NCBI GenBank assembly: GCA_029931535.1 | Contig: JAQPZY010001684.1 | Coordinates: forward strand, 3,039,001-3,103,000 | From: Margaritifera margaritifera | Taxonomy: Eukaryota > Mollusca > Bivalvia > Unionida > Margaritiferidae | Direction of reading: 5' to 3' | DNA length: 64,000 bases | Shown: positions 12,765-25,480 of the stretch, piece by piece | How positions within the stretch are numbered: position 1 is the first letter of the stretch | Layout: each line of letters begins with the position of its first letter | The notes under the pieces: model-generated | Database searches by the model: none | What the model was told of the DNA's origin: nothing | What the model saw: only the letters and a program-made list of their open reading frames with translations | Made by a program: the position numbers and the translations under genes

Positions 12765-13884
12765 GAGGATTCGGTAAATTGTATTTTCAGTTGTCTTTTA
12801 GCTGATAACAAAACTTTTTGTGATGTTGAGACTGCGCTCACTCACTCTTTTAGTCCCCTACTTTAATCCTTCTCTTTCGCTATTTGTTCGCTGTAAATCG
12901 ACAGACGCCTTTGTCTTTACCTATACGCCCATTAGCGATCAAAAGTCCCGTAGTATTAAACAGATTTAGGTTGTTTAGTTTTCTTTAAAGCAGTACCAGG
13001 AAGAATACATGCGTATAGAGAAAATTAGTAACCACACGCTGTTCTCTCTATTTGTCATTCAGGCAGTCGATTGCCTTTGCTCTGTTTTTGTTGAACTCTG
13101 CACTTTTCCTCTTTAAATCTTCAATGGGTATATCATGGTTGATTTTCTCCTCATTTACATAATTGGAATCAAATAATTGAAACAGATAATTACTTCCTAT
13201 GAATGCTTGACCGTTTGCAATTGCACATATGAATTTTTGTAAACAGAATTTATTTGCAGAAGTCATCGTGGAAAGTAAATAAAATCGAACAAGATATGTA
13301 GATCATTGAGCAACAAGCATAAACTTATTTCGAGCTCTCTCCTCATTAACAATAATCTCTACTTTTATAATAAGGCTGATATGATTAGTGATGGCATAAT
13401 ATTGCAAACATTGAAACATGCTAATGAGATATTTAAAAAGATTGCACATACAGTATTGTAATAATGTCAAACAGTAACTGATAAGTATTTACGGCAGAAA
13501 GATGTTACTGGGTACTTGCAAAAGAACAAATGAGAAACAGCTTAGTGTGAAGATATAAGTAAATTCACTCCATTCAGATGGTCTTTCGCTTTTTACAACT
13601 ACACTAAAATTCGCTAGTACTTTATACAATCCAAAGAACTCGCATAATAATGTAATAACGTTAAAGAAAAGAAGGTGGAATGAAAACTGGAATTGCGATT
13701 TTATAAAAAAATATTGATACCGACAAAGTAAACGCTTTACACAGAAACATACAGAGCTCAAAAGAAAAAACCAAGAAAGACAAGTAAACTATCAATGATA
13801 TCTGCTCAACGATATCAACATTATTTCTTGATTAAGCTGATACAAGTTTCCTAAGTTCTAAAGGTGGCACTAAAATGAAAACAA
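12066..13884. other. Non-coding interval splitting the LINE, with (CT)n at 12731-12761
   Basis: No recognisable coding sequence connects the endonuclease relic to the RT relic. The interval holds a CT dinucleotide tract at 12731-12761 and two similar blocks about 125 bases apart (near 12470 and 12595, both with ATTGTAGCCCAGCAATTA or its close variant). This suggests a diverged tandem or inserted repeat. Confidence 0.4.
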
Positions 13885-15500
13885 TCTAATCAAAAACAAA
13901 CCTTGGATGGGGAGACAGTATCACCATGCGTGGTAAAAATACCACTTATCAAGAACAATTTATAATAGTTATCCTTCGCAGACAAAATAGCGTAATGTCC
14001 AAAGTGCAAGTAAATATTATAAGTGAATCATCAAGTTCCATGTAAATAAGTATCATTACTGCATACACGCAAAGTTCAGACAACTGAAAAGTTTAAACCG
14101 GGAGATTTCTGTAAAATATTAATAGAGATAAAAATAAGCACGCTAATTCAAGCATTACACAAGGTACGCTATATGACTATTTTAAAGATTATAATGAGAA
14201 CATTGATGGAGAAATCTCCGATAATCTTGATAATCTGGACATGGACTTGGACGACGATGATAACATCACCGATAACAGAGTAGGAAATCATTAAGTGTAT
14301 TAAAGCTCTAAAAATAACATAACCCGTTCGAATGACAGTATACTTCATGAATATTTTTTAAAAAAACACACATACAATTTATCAATATCTATCGAAATCT
14401 TTTTTTTTTTTTTTTATCATAAGACCAGTTTATAAGCATAACGGAGATTCCATCAAACCTGAAATTTATAGGCTGGAGATTTCTCCATCAATGTTCTCAT
14501 TATAATCTTTAGCTGTTCTAGAAAGGTTGCTTACCGCTATATTAAACTCATGGATCAAACGTTTTCTTAACCATCACAACATATTAGCAGAAATCAAAGC
14601 CGGATTTCGAGCAGGGTACTCAACAATAGATCACATATTTTCTTTACATGTACTATCTGAAATCTTGAAAAACAAAAGGAAAAAGGTCTTTTGCTCTTTT
14701 ATTGATTTTATCAAACCGTTTGATTCAGTTTGGCGGGCGGGTCTTTGGAGAAAGTTATTGTAGAACAATATAAATGACACGTTTTTTTAAAAGTTATTCT
14801 CGATTTATATCAAAATATAGAATACTGTGCGATGTTTGCTGGAGAACAGTCTGTTTTTGTTTTTCTTTAAGTTCTTTGTGGGGGTTTGGCAAGGTGAAAA
14901 TCTCTCGCCGATACTGTTTTCACTGCTTCTGAATGACCTGGAATGTTTTATGCAAGAGAATGATTGTACGGGAATTGCACTAGATACAGAAGGTTCTGAC
15001 ACCAACATGTTCTTGAAACTGTTGATTTTACTATATGCATATGACACTGTAATATTCAGAACTGATGCAGACTATTTCCAGGAAAATCTCAAAGTTTTCT
15101 TGAGTACACTAAAATTTGGAAGCTAAATGTCACTTTAACAAAAACAAAAATATTAATTTTTGGGTCACGTAATTGCACTCAGTTTAAATTTAACTGGGTG
15201 GAAAAAACATTTCTATTTATGAGGAATTGAAACACCTAGGTATTCTTTTTTTTTCAAAAATCAGCGATTTTTAAAAGCTTTAAACCACAAGGTTGAGCAA
15301 GCAAAAAAGCCATGCATCTTCTCTATTGAAGAATATACAATCTGCACATTCCAATCGATTTACAGTCGATCACACAATTGTACCTATTTTTGCAATACGG
15401 ATGTGAAGTTTGGGGGTTCGAAAATGTCTAGCTTATTGAAAATGTTCGCCTTGAATTTCCAAGAAACATGAAAAAAAAAAAAAAAAAAATTACAAAAACA
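13885..15500 (+). pseudogene. LINE reverse transcriptase relic, same element as the 11.3-kb endonuclease
   Basis: From 13885 the translation shows a pre-RT linker (NKPWMD-like), then YDYFKDYNENIDGEISDN near 14170 and a DDDNITDNRV block. The frame at 14527-14763 reads AGFRAGYSTIDHIFSLH and FCSFIDFIKPFDSVWR, canonical RT blocks. The frame at 14827-15126 reads GVWQGENLSPILFSLLLNDL and LLYAYDTVIF, where the catalytic YADD has become YAYD. A KTKILIFGSR-like block follows at about 15140 and KHLGILF at about 15225. An A run at 15471-15489 may be internal. The catalytic change and the frameshifts show the copy is dead. The clade is a CR1/Jockey/RTE-type non-LTR element. Confidence 0.75.
14183..14511. 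repeat. 37-bp perfect inverted repeat inside the LINE relic
   Basis: Positions 14183-14219 reappear as an exact reverse complement at 14475-14511. The left copy fits the LINE protein context (the DYNENIDGEIS segment). The right copy does not continue the ORF, so it is most simply a small inverted duplication that arose within this copy. Confidence 0.8.
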
Positions 15501-15685
15501 CATCAGTTACTTTCCGTATGCAGAACTTGGTAGGAAACAAACTGACATTTCATAAAGTTTGGTAAACTTTTTTCCTCCAGAAATTGCTCAACATTACTAA
15601 GTCTTGCTAAATTTGTTGATATAATCATGAAAAGTTTTATGTGACAGCCTGCAGCAAAACAAACTGCATCGACGACTGGATGTGT

Positions 15686-15785
<100 letters not shown>

Positions 15786-15810
15786 CTATGAGTGTGTGTG
15801 TGTGTGTGTG

Positions 15811-16262
15811 GTCATCATTGAAGTCCCCTAAGATGATTATATTTGGACAATAATGTTGTGCTTGTTTAATTGAGAGTTCGATCCAAGTACAGTCATCGAA
15901 TCTTGGGTGTTTATGAAAAGTTTCAATTAAAAGTTGTCTTCGGTTGAGACCTATTTCAGCCCAAAGGGCCTCAAGGTTTGGTATTAATAATGTGTTCTTT
16001 TCAATAATGGGAATTCCTGTTTTAAAATACACAGCTACACCACCACCACCACCACTTATTTTGCTCTCTAGAATATTGGTGCTTGGAAATTATGTATTGA
16101 GATGATGTTCTAGTTTGAATTGATCCATCTAACCGCGTCTCACTGACGGTAATAATATCGAAACTGTTTAATTCTGTGCTTATGTGGCCAGTCTTATGGT
16201 ACATACTTTGACTATTAACGTGACAAATTGAGAGGTCTCTTTACGAATTAGGGTCCATGCGT
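15811..16262 (-). pseudogene. CR1-like LINE endonuclease fragment
   Basis: Minus-strand translation gives, in order, DLSICHVNSQSM, FDIITVSETRLDGSI, a Gly run followed by VAVYFKTGIPI (16065-16005), LEALWAEIGLNRRQLL and [10 protein letters not shown] near 15815. This order (HxNxxS, ETWL-like, GGGVAxY, GDFNxD) is the N-terminal part of CR1-type APE endonucleases. One frameshift lies in the GGT repeat near 16045-16060. The fragment stops at GDFND, where CA and AT microsatellite DNA takes over. Confidence 0.75.
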
Positions 16263-16361
16263 GTACCCGGATTAGTTTCACAGTCATTAGCAAGTAAGAG
16301 CAGCAAGTGGACAAAAGGTGACAGTCCCCTTAATTCTCTTATTTTTACCTATGCGCAGTCG

Positions 16362-16815
16362 TATATACATGTGAGACATGGACCCTAACAGCAGAATTAG
16401 AGAGAAGAATCCATGCCTTAGAGATGAGATGTTACCGAAGGATCCTGAAAATCTCATACTTAGGCCACGTCTCTAATGCAGAGGTGCGCACTAAAATCCA
16501 AGGTGCAATTGGACCTTATGAAGATCTGCTCACCACTGTAAAGAAACGCAAACTAAAATGGTATGGTCACGTCTCACGCTAAACTGGCCTGTCAAAGAAA
16601 ATCCTACAGGGCACAGTGAGAGGAAAGAAAAAACGAGGCAGACAGAAGAAGAGATGGGAAGACAATATCAAACAGTGGACAGGCATGGACTTTGCAAAGT
16701 CCCAAAGAGCAGTGGAGAACAGGGCAAAATGAAGAGAGATTGTCGCAAAGTCATCATTGGCGCCCCTACGACCAGCAAGGTTACGGGAGAAATGAAATGA
16801 AAAAAATGACAGTCG
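16362..16815 (+). pseudogene. RTE/CR1-type LINE 3' end, well preserved
   Basis: One frame reads YTCETWTLTAELERRIHALE, CYRRILKISY, KRKLKWYGHVSR, GRQKKRWEDNIKQWTGMDFA and KSQRAVENRAK, the conserved C-terminal tail of a LINE family widespread in aquatic animals. Only two in-frame stops break it: TAA near 16580 and a TGA where Trp is expected near 16730. The element ends in a short ATGAAATGA-rich tail at about 16790-16810, typical of RTE-like 3' ends. It is 5'-truncated near 16362. It looks much younger than the other LINE pieces here. Confidence 0.75.
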
Positions 16816-18011
16816 TGCTCTATTGATGATAAAAACTCCGATAAGAACGCCTTGCTACATGTAGCAATATATAGGTACAGGAGGAATCTTCTATGATAAA
16901 AGTGATATGTTAGTAAAATACAAATTAAATGATCTTATATGATCACCTTTTTACTTGTAGATCTGGTGGCCCTTGCATGGTAACAACCAACCAGAAGCCT
17001 ATACTGCTCTAGATTAATATTCATGGGTTAGGTGACAAAGCTGAGAATTATGATTGGATTGGTTGGGCGCTGATTTAAAATAAGCAAGGAGACTTGGCGC
17101 GGTCACGAGATTATTTGCATGAAAAATCAAAAGAGAATTACGTACGTATTTTCTTCGGCCAGTTTCCAAAATACTGGTATATTCAATTCACTGAAAGCTA
17201 TGTAAGTGAAAGATTTTACTCTGAATGGTATGTTCTTGCCAACATTTGTTTTCGAATTTTGGAAAAAATGCAAAAAGAGCAATAATGCGTTTTTTTCTTC
17301 TTTTGATTTTACATTTCATGGGAGTTCGTCCGATAAATGCAATATGGGATTATATAGACATAAGAAAAGTATAAAGTATACATCTTTGATATAAATAAAA
17401 AAGAAGCAAGAAAAATGTGTAATAATATTCAAATAAAGTCAGGAGAAAGTTGACACATAATCCCACTATACAACACTATCCAGTCCAAGCCAGACAAATT
17501 TATTACATCACTATTAACCTAGGCAGGAAACTATGACGACGTCATTATTGCTATAAAAAAAAAAAAGAAATAATTTGCACGTGAATTCGTATCTGCAAAT
17601 AAAATTAAAGAAAAAGTAGCTCACGGAAAATTACTACTTGTATAATTGAGTCATAAAGAAGGTGAAAGCCAGGTAATAATATAGCAAGAAGTGCAAGGAC
17701 AAACATATCCGCACGCAGATGTGACAAATACAAATGGGAATTATTGTGTTATATAATCGTGACATTGAGTGTTGATGCTAAAACGGAAACAGCTGCGGCG
17801 GACAAGATTTCCGGAACAAGGATTGAGCCTTTTCGGAATGTAATTACTGGACAAGTTCAAGGTAATGTCTAAAAAGTTGTTCATGATATATATGTGGATG
17901 TCCTAAATCGATCACGCATGGACGCATTGACTACAAACGTTCAAATACACATACATATACACACATACATACACATATATGCATAACTATATACATGTAC
18001 ATGCACCTACA

Positions 18012-18080
<69 letters not shown>

Positions 18081-20739
18081 CATACATGCATACATAAATG
18101 CATGCTCATTTCTTTCATAAGAAGGACATGCAAGGGTTAGTTCATCTGTACAACTGTTGTACAAATAATTTACAAATAATGCAATGGAAACATTTATATT
18201 TAGTAGGGTGCGGTTTTTGCCAGTTTGTAACCAGAATACGTCACAGAGATGCTGGAATACTTTCTGACCTCAGTAGATTTGCTCTGTTAATTAATGCTAA
18301 ATTAATGAAGCATTAAGTAAGCAAAACTTGGTGTATGAGACTTGAATACTCAGTGTTCTGTGTACAGTGTTCAGAAGTAGAGCTGAAACGAATGTCCGAA
18401 CATTCGAATTGAAATACTTTATTGCGAATATTCGAAATAGAAAAATTGGTATTCGGATATTTCTTTGTTTACCCGTTGTTTGGCAGCAGTTCGTAAAAGA
18501 CACAAACAAGGCGAAATGTAAAATATGCAAATGTTGAATTAATCGGTTTACAAGGGAACAACTAAATCACCTGAAATTCAAACTCTGACTCAGATTCTGA
18601 ATAGTCACATTGTTCCCATCATCGCCATTTCTATTCAATATACTCTTGAAAAGATAACGTGTAATACTGTACGACGATGAAGAACATCGTGTATAATAGG
18701 GGTCCTATTAAAGGGTACAAAGACTTTACCTATCAATCAACACGAACTCCGAAAAATTTGTGAACTATTATCGGACATTCATTCTGTCTGAATCAGATAC
18801 AGTCAACCCCGCAAGCCATTACCATTCCACACCCCACCAACCCCGGATCATCGTACTTCGAAACGTAAACTCCAATATTGTTCCGTAATTGGACTTTCAT
18901 TAAATTTTTGCGGTAATTTCACAGCTACGGAAATATCAATATGCTTAAAATCTGACACTATCCTTTTATTTTCTCAAAAGTCAGTAATGAGGATGTCAGC
19001 TTGCTATCAATAAAATGTGCATGGCCAGTTGACATAACTGTGGAACAGGATCATTTAAGTTCTAGGGGTCGAGAGTTTGCTGTTACAATAAAGTCTGTTC
19101 TTCTCTGTTTTGCATTAGCATAAAGCCATAGTTACCAGTATATTTTGTAATTTCTACAAGAATTATTTCACATTTTTTCCTACGCTTTGCCGAAAATAAC
19201 TTAACTATTTGTTGGGAAGCCTCTTTACGCAGGAAACCGAATTGTGTACTCCCAAACATGGGCGAGGAGGGAACTAGTTTCCGTGTACCTGGTCCTAGTA
19301 GAATTTATAATATACTATTTACAAAAGTCACAAGACCATTTCACACTTATTGCAATGTACATCTTGTGTGTAAGATGACGTCAATAATCGTGCATGGGAT
19401 TCAGTTAAAACAATTATTTATGAATTTTGAATATGAGTTTTTCGTGGCTTAGCAGAAAATCCCAACTTCGATTTGGGCATGTTACAGTCAGTCAAAAAGT
19501 CAGTACCTGCGGAAATGTCAGGCATATACAAGTATGAAAAATTCCAAAGACCTACTTTCTTCGTTTCAAAATTTAATTAAATTTATTTCACCACATGACT
19601 TTGTGTGATTTAGATAGTGAACAAATCGCTTCCCAATGAAACATTTGAGATAGTCCCTGCTTTTAACTGAACAGGTGATGGAGTTTCTGCACGTCTTCAG
19701 TACTAAAGGAACTTTTATGTATGTACTGAGTTTGAAGAAAAATAAGGAGTATAACATCTACATTCATTTGAATTTTTGTTTGGATCCCTATTTGTTTTAC
19801 TCAAGACCCATGCAATGTCATTCAACTAGATTTAAATGACTTACTTCAAATGACTTAGTTCACAGTATTTTAATTGGGGTTTGGCTGGGTATGGTGGGTT
19901 TCAATAAAGTCCAAAGTTGAAGAAGAAAAGAAAATGGATTCGAATACATTCGACGAATATTCGAATATGAAAATTTGGTTTTTGTTTCAGTTCAATTCAG
20001 AGAAGGTTTGCATTCTAAACACTTATATGAAGACAATACATAAATGTTTTACAAATTTAAATGTTGATCTTAAACGTTTGGGTGAAAAAAGATAATACAA
20101 ATTAATATTGAACAAGGATCGGAACACACATAAATACACAAGTTCATAATGTTCAGTGTATTTCTTGCATCAGAGGATCTAAATAAACAAGCTCACGATG
20201 TTCAAAATTGATCGCGAAGCACTGAGTGAAGATATCGATAACAAATTAAAATTGGACTGGAACACAAATACAAATGAAAAAAGAAGAAAGATGGATCTAG
20301 CTCACTAATGAACTTAATAAAGTTAATACTACTAATAACTGCACGGAAACATTAATGGCAATTCAATTCCATAAAGCACAAGATCTTAATACAGAAAATC
20401 TTAACTGATTGTTGGGATAAATGATTCACTACTGAGATGAAGCTTTGGTATAGAACTATTTCAACTTGAGCTAGTTGAGGTTTGTTGGGATACATATTTC
20501 TTTGAGAAGATCATCTTAATTTTAACAGTATCTTAGATCCCTTCCAACTTTTCCTTTTGAATACACGCTAGACCGTATTGTCTTGAAGTTCAATGAAAAT
20601 TCTTTATCGTATGTTCATTTTTCAATTTACTGAAGCATTTGGTCCACTCTACGTGGATGTTGGTCAGAGTCTCTTGATGAATACTTTTCCATGTGTTTTG
20701 TTCGCTTCTGTCTCTTCTGTTGAACCCATGGATTCAGAA
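16816..20739. other. Non-coding stretch with (AT)n at 18015-18076 and possible hAT-like ends
   Basis: No supported gene. A perfect AT tract lies at 18015-18076. AGCTGAAACGAATGTCCGAA near 18379 and, about 1.6 kb later, ATTCGAATATGAAAATT... TGTTTCAGTTC near 19960-20000 both carry ATTCGAATA-type palindromes and inverted CTGAAAC blocks. They could be the degenerate ends of one DNA transposon. No transposase frame is visible between them, so the call is weak. Confidence 0.35.
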
Positions 20740-21498
20740 TATACAGATGCATCATCCACAGAGTGAGGTCTTCCGATGACAGGTTTCAATTCTTTTCCCC
20801 AACATCTCTGCTTTCACGTTGTACCAGATAAAGAACGCAATTATCGGTCTGGATCTTGAAGTTTGTGGGTTTCCAGCTCTGTGAGATCTACAGAGTCCAA
20901 AGGGAGGGACATCAACCTCTATTTTTGCAGCACGGCCCAAAACAATATCATCAATTTTTCCCCTTTTTGTTCAGTTCCGTATATTCGTGCGCTGTTTCTA
21001 CCACTGTACATTTTCCAGTTCTTCATTCCTCGAATCGGTAAATGTCTCGAGTGATTTAAGCCTACCTCCTAGAGAAGTCATCTTAAAATCTGTCTGATTC
21101 AACTCTTCTTGTAACTCAGCAATTTTATTTTCAAGTTTTCTACTAATAACAGAATCGACTACCACCACAATCTGACTCAGAACCCTCTTATATTGAAATC
21201 CTAAGATAGGCGAACCTACCAGATCAGTGGTGGAGATGGGGTTTGATTCTGCCATACTTGTAACTGCAGCACCATCCGGAGTTGGATTTGTATCAGTTTC
21301 AAAGTATTCATTGTCACTGTAACTCACTATCAGATCTTCGAAGATACTGTAATATCTGACTTTCTTTTGTTGCTGGACTAGAGGTGGAGATATCAAGGAA
21401 TGAACATTTTCGCCATTATTTCTTTTGCTTTTCGACTTTTTTCTTGTAGCTTTAGATGACATTGGTGACAACAGTCTGTATTGTGTTAAGGTCACCAC
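20740..21498 (-). pseudogene. LINE ORF1-like protein (coiled coil plus nucleic-acid-binding domain)
   Basis: The first frame (21498-20998, 166 codons from ATG) has a basic N-terminus (KATRKKSKSKRN), an acidic middle, and a heptad-like helix (KLENKIAELQEELNQTDFKM, then RLKSLETFTDSR). After a frameshift near 20990 the second frame (20940-20752) reads LGRAAKIEVDVPPF, CRSHRAGNPQTS, RPIIAFFIWYNVKAEML, the pattern of LINE ORF1 RRM/C-terminal domains (CRSHRxG ... RPIIVRFxxYxxK). No ORF2 follows in this strand direction, so it is an isolated ORF1 relic. Confidence 0.6.
20863..21060. other. Frameshift zone joining the two ORF1-like frames
   Basis: The minus-strand coiled-coil frame ends at a stop at 20998, while the homologous continuation is read in another frame from about 20985 down. 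The break lies between the coiled coil and the binding domain and is enough to inactivate the copy. Confidence 0.4.
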
Positions 21499-22169
21499 AT
21501 GAACATTTCTAATTCATGAAATATCATAAAATCCCTTGAGCATATTCCATGAAAAACACAACAGGAAACACGGTTAAGACTGTTCAAACCCGTTATTTCA
21601 CCTTAATGCTTGAAAATGTTGCAAATACGGAAATATACAGGAAAACACAGCTAAGGAGTATCTCTTACGTCAGCAATCCTGGAGTTTCCTTGTACCTCAG
21701 ATGATTACTATTGCTGATGCCATATAAAAGTAAGAAATTAGTTATTGGATGTTTTGATACTACTGCCATGTTTGATGAAACATACGTCGGTTTTTAATTC
21801 AGGACCTTTAACATTAATATATAAATTAGTGTCTTCATTTAAATAATAGGAACGTGATTCATTTATAATTGCAAGATAAGATTATTTTTTTAAATCGATT
21901 GTACAAGCACCAAGTTGGTTCTTTACCTGCAACCTGATATAAAATTCAAAGTGTTTTCAATGCTAAAGTTAATAAAAAAAATGTATTAAACCTGACGTAT
22001 TTATTTTAAAAACATACTGGGACTGCGAATGACCTACCGGGTACAATATGTATTCAGAGAATGCTGAGTATATTTAAATGCATACGTTTCAACTAATTTT
22101 CAAGGTGCAGTTTTAGACTTAAAATATCCAGATACCTATATTTAAGTAAACTCCAGCTCCTTTTGCAAA

Positions 22170-25118
22170 CAGTGTGTCTCAGTTTGCTAGTATAATGATA
22201 CCATCTAGTGTGTCTCAGTTTGCTAGTATAATGATACCATCCAGTGTGTCTCAGTTTGCTAGTATAATGATACCATCCAGTGTGTCTCAGTTTGCTAGTA
22301 TAATGATACCATCCAGTGTGTCTCAGTTGGCTAGTATAATGATACCATCCAGTGTGTCTCAGTTTGCTAGTATACTGATACCATCTAGTGTGTCTCAGTT
22401 TGCTAGTATAATGATACCATCCAGTGTGTCTCAGTTTGCTAGTATAATGATACCATCCAGTGTGTCTCAGTTTGCTAGTATAATGATACCATCTAGTGTG
22501 TCTCAGTTTGCTAGTATAATGATACCATCCGGTGTGTCTCACCTTGCTAGTATAATGATACCATCCAGTGTGTCTCAATTTGCTAGTATAATGATACCAT
22601 CCAGTGTGTCTCACCTTGCTAGTATAATGATACCATCTAGTGTGTCTCAATTTGCTAGTATAATGATACCATCTAGTGTGTCTCAGTTTGCTAGTATAAT
22701 GATACCATCTAGTGTGTCTCAGTTTGCTAGTATAATGATACCATCTAGTGTGTCTCAGTTTGCTAGTATAATGATACCATCTAGTGTGTCTCACCTTGCT
22801 AGTATAATGATACCATCCACTGTGTCTCAATTTGCTAGTATAATGATACCATCCAGTGTGTCTCAGTTTGCTAGTATAATGATATCATCCAGTGTGTCTC
22901 AGTTTGCTAGTATAATGATACCATCCAGTGTGTCTCAGTTTGCTAGTATAATGATACCATTCAGTGTGTCTCAATTTGCTAGTATAATGATACCATCTAG
23001 TGTGTCTCAATTTGCCAGTATAATGATACCATCCAGTGTGTCTCAATTTGCTAGTATAATGATACCATCTAGTGTGTCTCAATTTGCTAGTATACTGATA
23101 CCATCCAGTGTGTCTCAACTTGCTAATATAATGATACCATCCAGTGTGTCTCAATTTGCTAGTATAATGATACCATCTAGTGTGTCTCAATTTGCTAGTA
23201 TACTGATACCATCTAGTGTGTCTCAACTTGCTAATATAATGATACCATCCAGTGTGTCTCAATTTGCTAGTATGATGATACCATCCAGTGTGACTCAATT
23301 TGCTAGTATAATGATACCATCTAGTGTGTCTCAATTTGCTAGTATAATGATACCATCTAGTGTGTCTCAACTTGCTAATATAATGATACCATCGAGTGTG
23401 TTTCAACTTGCTAGTATAATGATACCATACAGTGTGTCTCAATTTGCTAGTATAATGATTCCATCCAGTGTGTCTCAATTTGCTAGTAAAATGATACCAT
23501 CCAGTGTGTCTCAACTTGCTAGTATAATGATATTATGCAGTGTGTCTCAGCTTGGTAGTATAATGACACCATCTAGTGTGTCTCAACTTGCTAGTATAAT
23601 TATAATATGCAGTGTGTCTCAGCTTGCTAGTATAATGATACCATCCAGTGTGTCTCAACTTGCTGGTATAATGATACCATTCAGTGTGTCTCAACCAGTC
23701 AGTGTGTCTTACCTTGTTAGTATAATGATACTATTCAGAGTGTCTCACCTTCCTAGTATAATGATGCCATTCAGTGTGTCTCAGTTTGCTAGTATACTGA
23801 TACCATCCAGTGTGTTTCAACTTGCTAGTTTAATGATACCATTCAGTGTTTCACCTTTCTAGTATAATGATAATATTCAGTGTGTTTCAACCAATCAGTG
23901 TGTCCCACCTTGCTAGTATAATGATACTATTCAGTGTGTCTCACCTTCCTAGTATAATGATGCCATTCAGTGTGTCTCAGCTTGGTAGTATACTGTTGCC
24001 ATTCAGTGTGACTCAACTTGCTAGTATTATGATACCATCTAGTTTGTCTCAATTTGCAAGTATATTGATACCATCTGGTGTGTCTCACCTTGCTAGTATA
24101 ATGATGCCATCTAGAGTGTCTCACCTTGCTAGTAAAATGATACCATTCAGTGTGTCTCAACTTGCTAGTATAATGATACCATTCAGTGTCTCAACTTGCT
24201 AGCATAATGATACCATCTAGTGTGTCTCGACTTGCTAGTATAATGATACTATGCAGTGTGTCTCAGCTTGCTAGTATAATGATATCATCTAGTGTGTCTC
24301 AGCTTGCAAGTATAATGATACTATACATTTGTGTCTTAACATGCTAGTATAATGATAATATGCATGTGTGTCTCAGCTTGCTAGTATAATGATACCATCT
24401 AGTTTGTCTCAACTTGCTAGTATAATGATACCGTCCAGTGTATCTCACCTTGCTAGTATAATAATACCATCTAGTGTGTCTCAACTTGCTAGTATAATGA
24501 CACCATCTAGTGTGTCTCAACTTGCTAGTATAATGACACCGTCCAGTGTATCTCACCTTGCTAATATAATGATACCATCTAGTTTGTCTCAACTTGCTAG
24601 TATAATAATACCATCTAGTGTGTCTCAGCTTGCTGGTATAATGACACCATCTAGTGTGTCTCAACTTGCTAGTATAATGATACTATGCAGTGTGTCTCAA
24701 CTTGCTACTATAATGTATCTATGCAGTGTGTCTCAACTTGCTAGTATAATGATACCATCTAGTGTGTCTCAACTTGCTAGTATAATGATACCATCTAATG
24801 TGTCTCAGCTTGGTAGTATAATGACACCATCTAGTGTGTCTCAACTTGCTTGTATAATGATACTATGCAGTGTGTCTCATCTTACTAGTATAATGATATT
24901 ATGCAGTGTGTCTCAGCTTGGTAGTATAATGACACCATCTAGTGTGTCTCAACTTGCTAGTATAATTTTAATATGCAGTGTGTCTCAGGTTGCTAATATA
25001 ATGATACTATGCAGTGTGTCTCAGCTTGCTGGTATAATGATACTATAAAGTGTGTCTCAGCTTGCTGGTATAACGATATCATGCAGTGTGTTTCAGCTTG
25101 CTGGTATAATGGTACCAT
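22170..25118. repeat. 36-bp minisatellite, about 82 copies, open on both strands
   Basis: Tandem array of a 36-bp unit, roughly AGTGTGTCTCAGTTTGCTAG + TATAATGATACCATCC. Because 36 is a multiple of three and the unit lacks stops in two frames, it yields long open frames: 562 codons on plus (22174-23862; repeat SQFASIMIPSSV) and 245 and 209 codons on minus (repeat RHTGWYHYTSKL). Units from 22170 to about 23500 are nearly identical. Later units diverge (ACTATGCAG, CAGCTTGGT variants) and partial units occur near 23690-23710 and 23860-23890. There is no promoter, splice or codon-bias evidence, so I treat these frames as repeat artefacts. Confidence 0.95.
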
Positions 25119-25480
25119 ATGGATACTCCGGACTTGGTACATTAAATTACAAAAGTACTATACATCCAGGTATTAGTTTGATTTTCTATTCAAACTCTCA
25201 TTTGAATTTATGCCCATGGATGTGTTTAATTCAGTTTTAATGCCTCTATATTTGTATCTATTTTGGTTTAAATATTAATATTAATCCTTAATGCAAGCGT
25301 CTTTTCATCTTTTTATGTTGAACTGCATCTGTTTCCGATTGAGGCTTTTGTTCCAAATCATTTTATATTTTTTTGTACCTTTTATCCTTTTGTTTAATTT
25401 GTCAATACTACTCTGTTACACACCAATATTATTAATTAGTTGCAAGTTAACATGTTTTTTTTGTGTCTGATTTTGACTAC
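25119..25480. other. Spacer between the minisatellite and the virus-like cluster
   Basis: Minus-strand translation near 25480-25270 gives short Lys/Asn-rich helical pieces (such as SIDKLNKRIKGTKKYK) that could continue the coiled-coil frame at 26350. Stops are frequent. No other content is recognised. Confidence 0.3.

Noticed and set aside
22174..23862. 562-codon open frame as a repeat protein gene
   Set aside because: It is a direct consequence of a 36-bp stop-free repeat; opposite-strand frames are equally long and there is no promoter, splice or coding-bias evidence.
22170..25118. CRISPR-like array
   Set aside because: Units are head-to-tail without unique spacers, and the window is eukaryotic.
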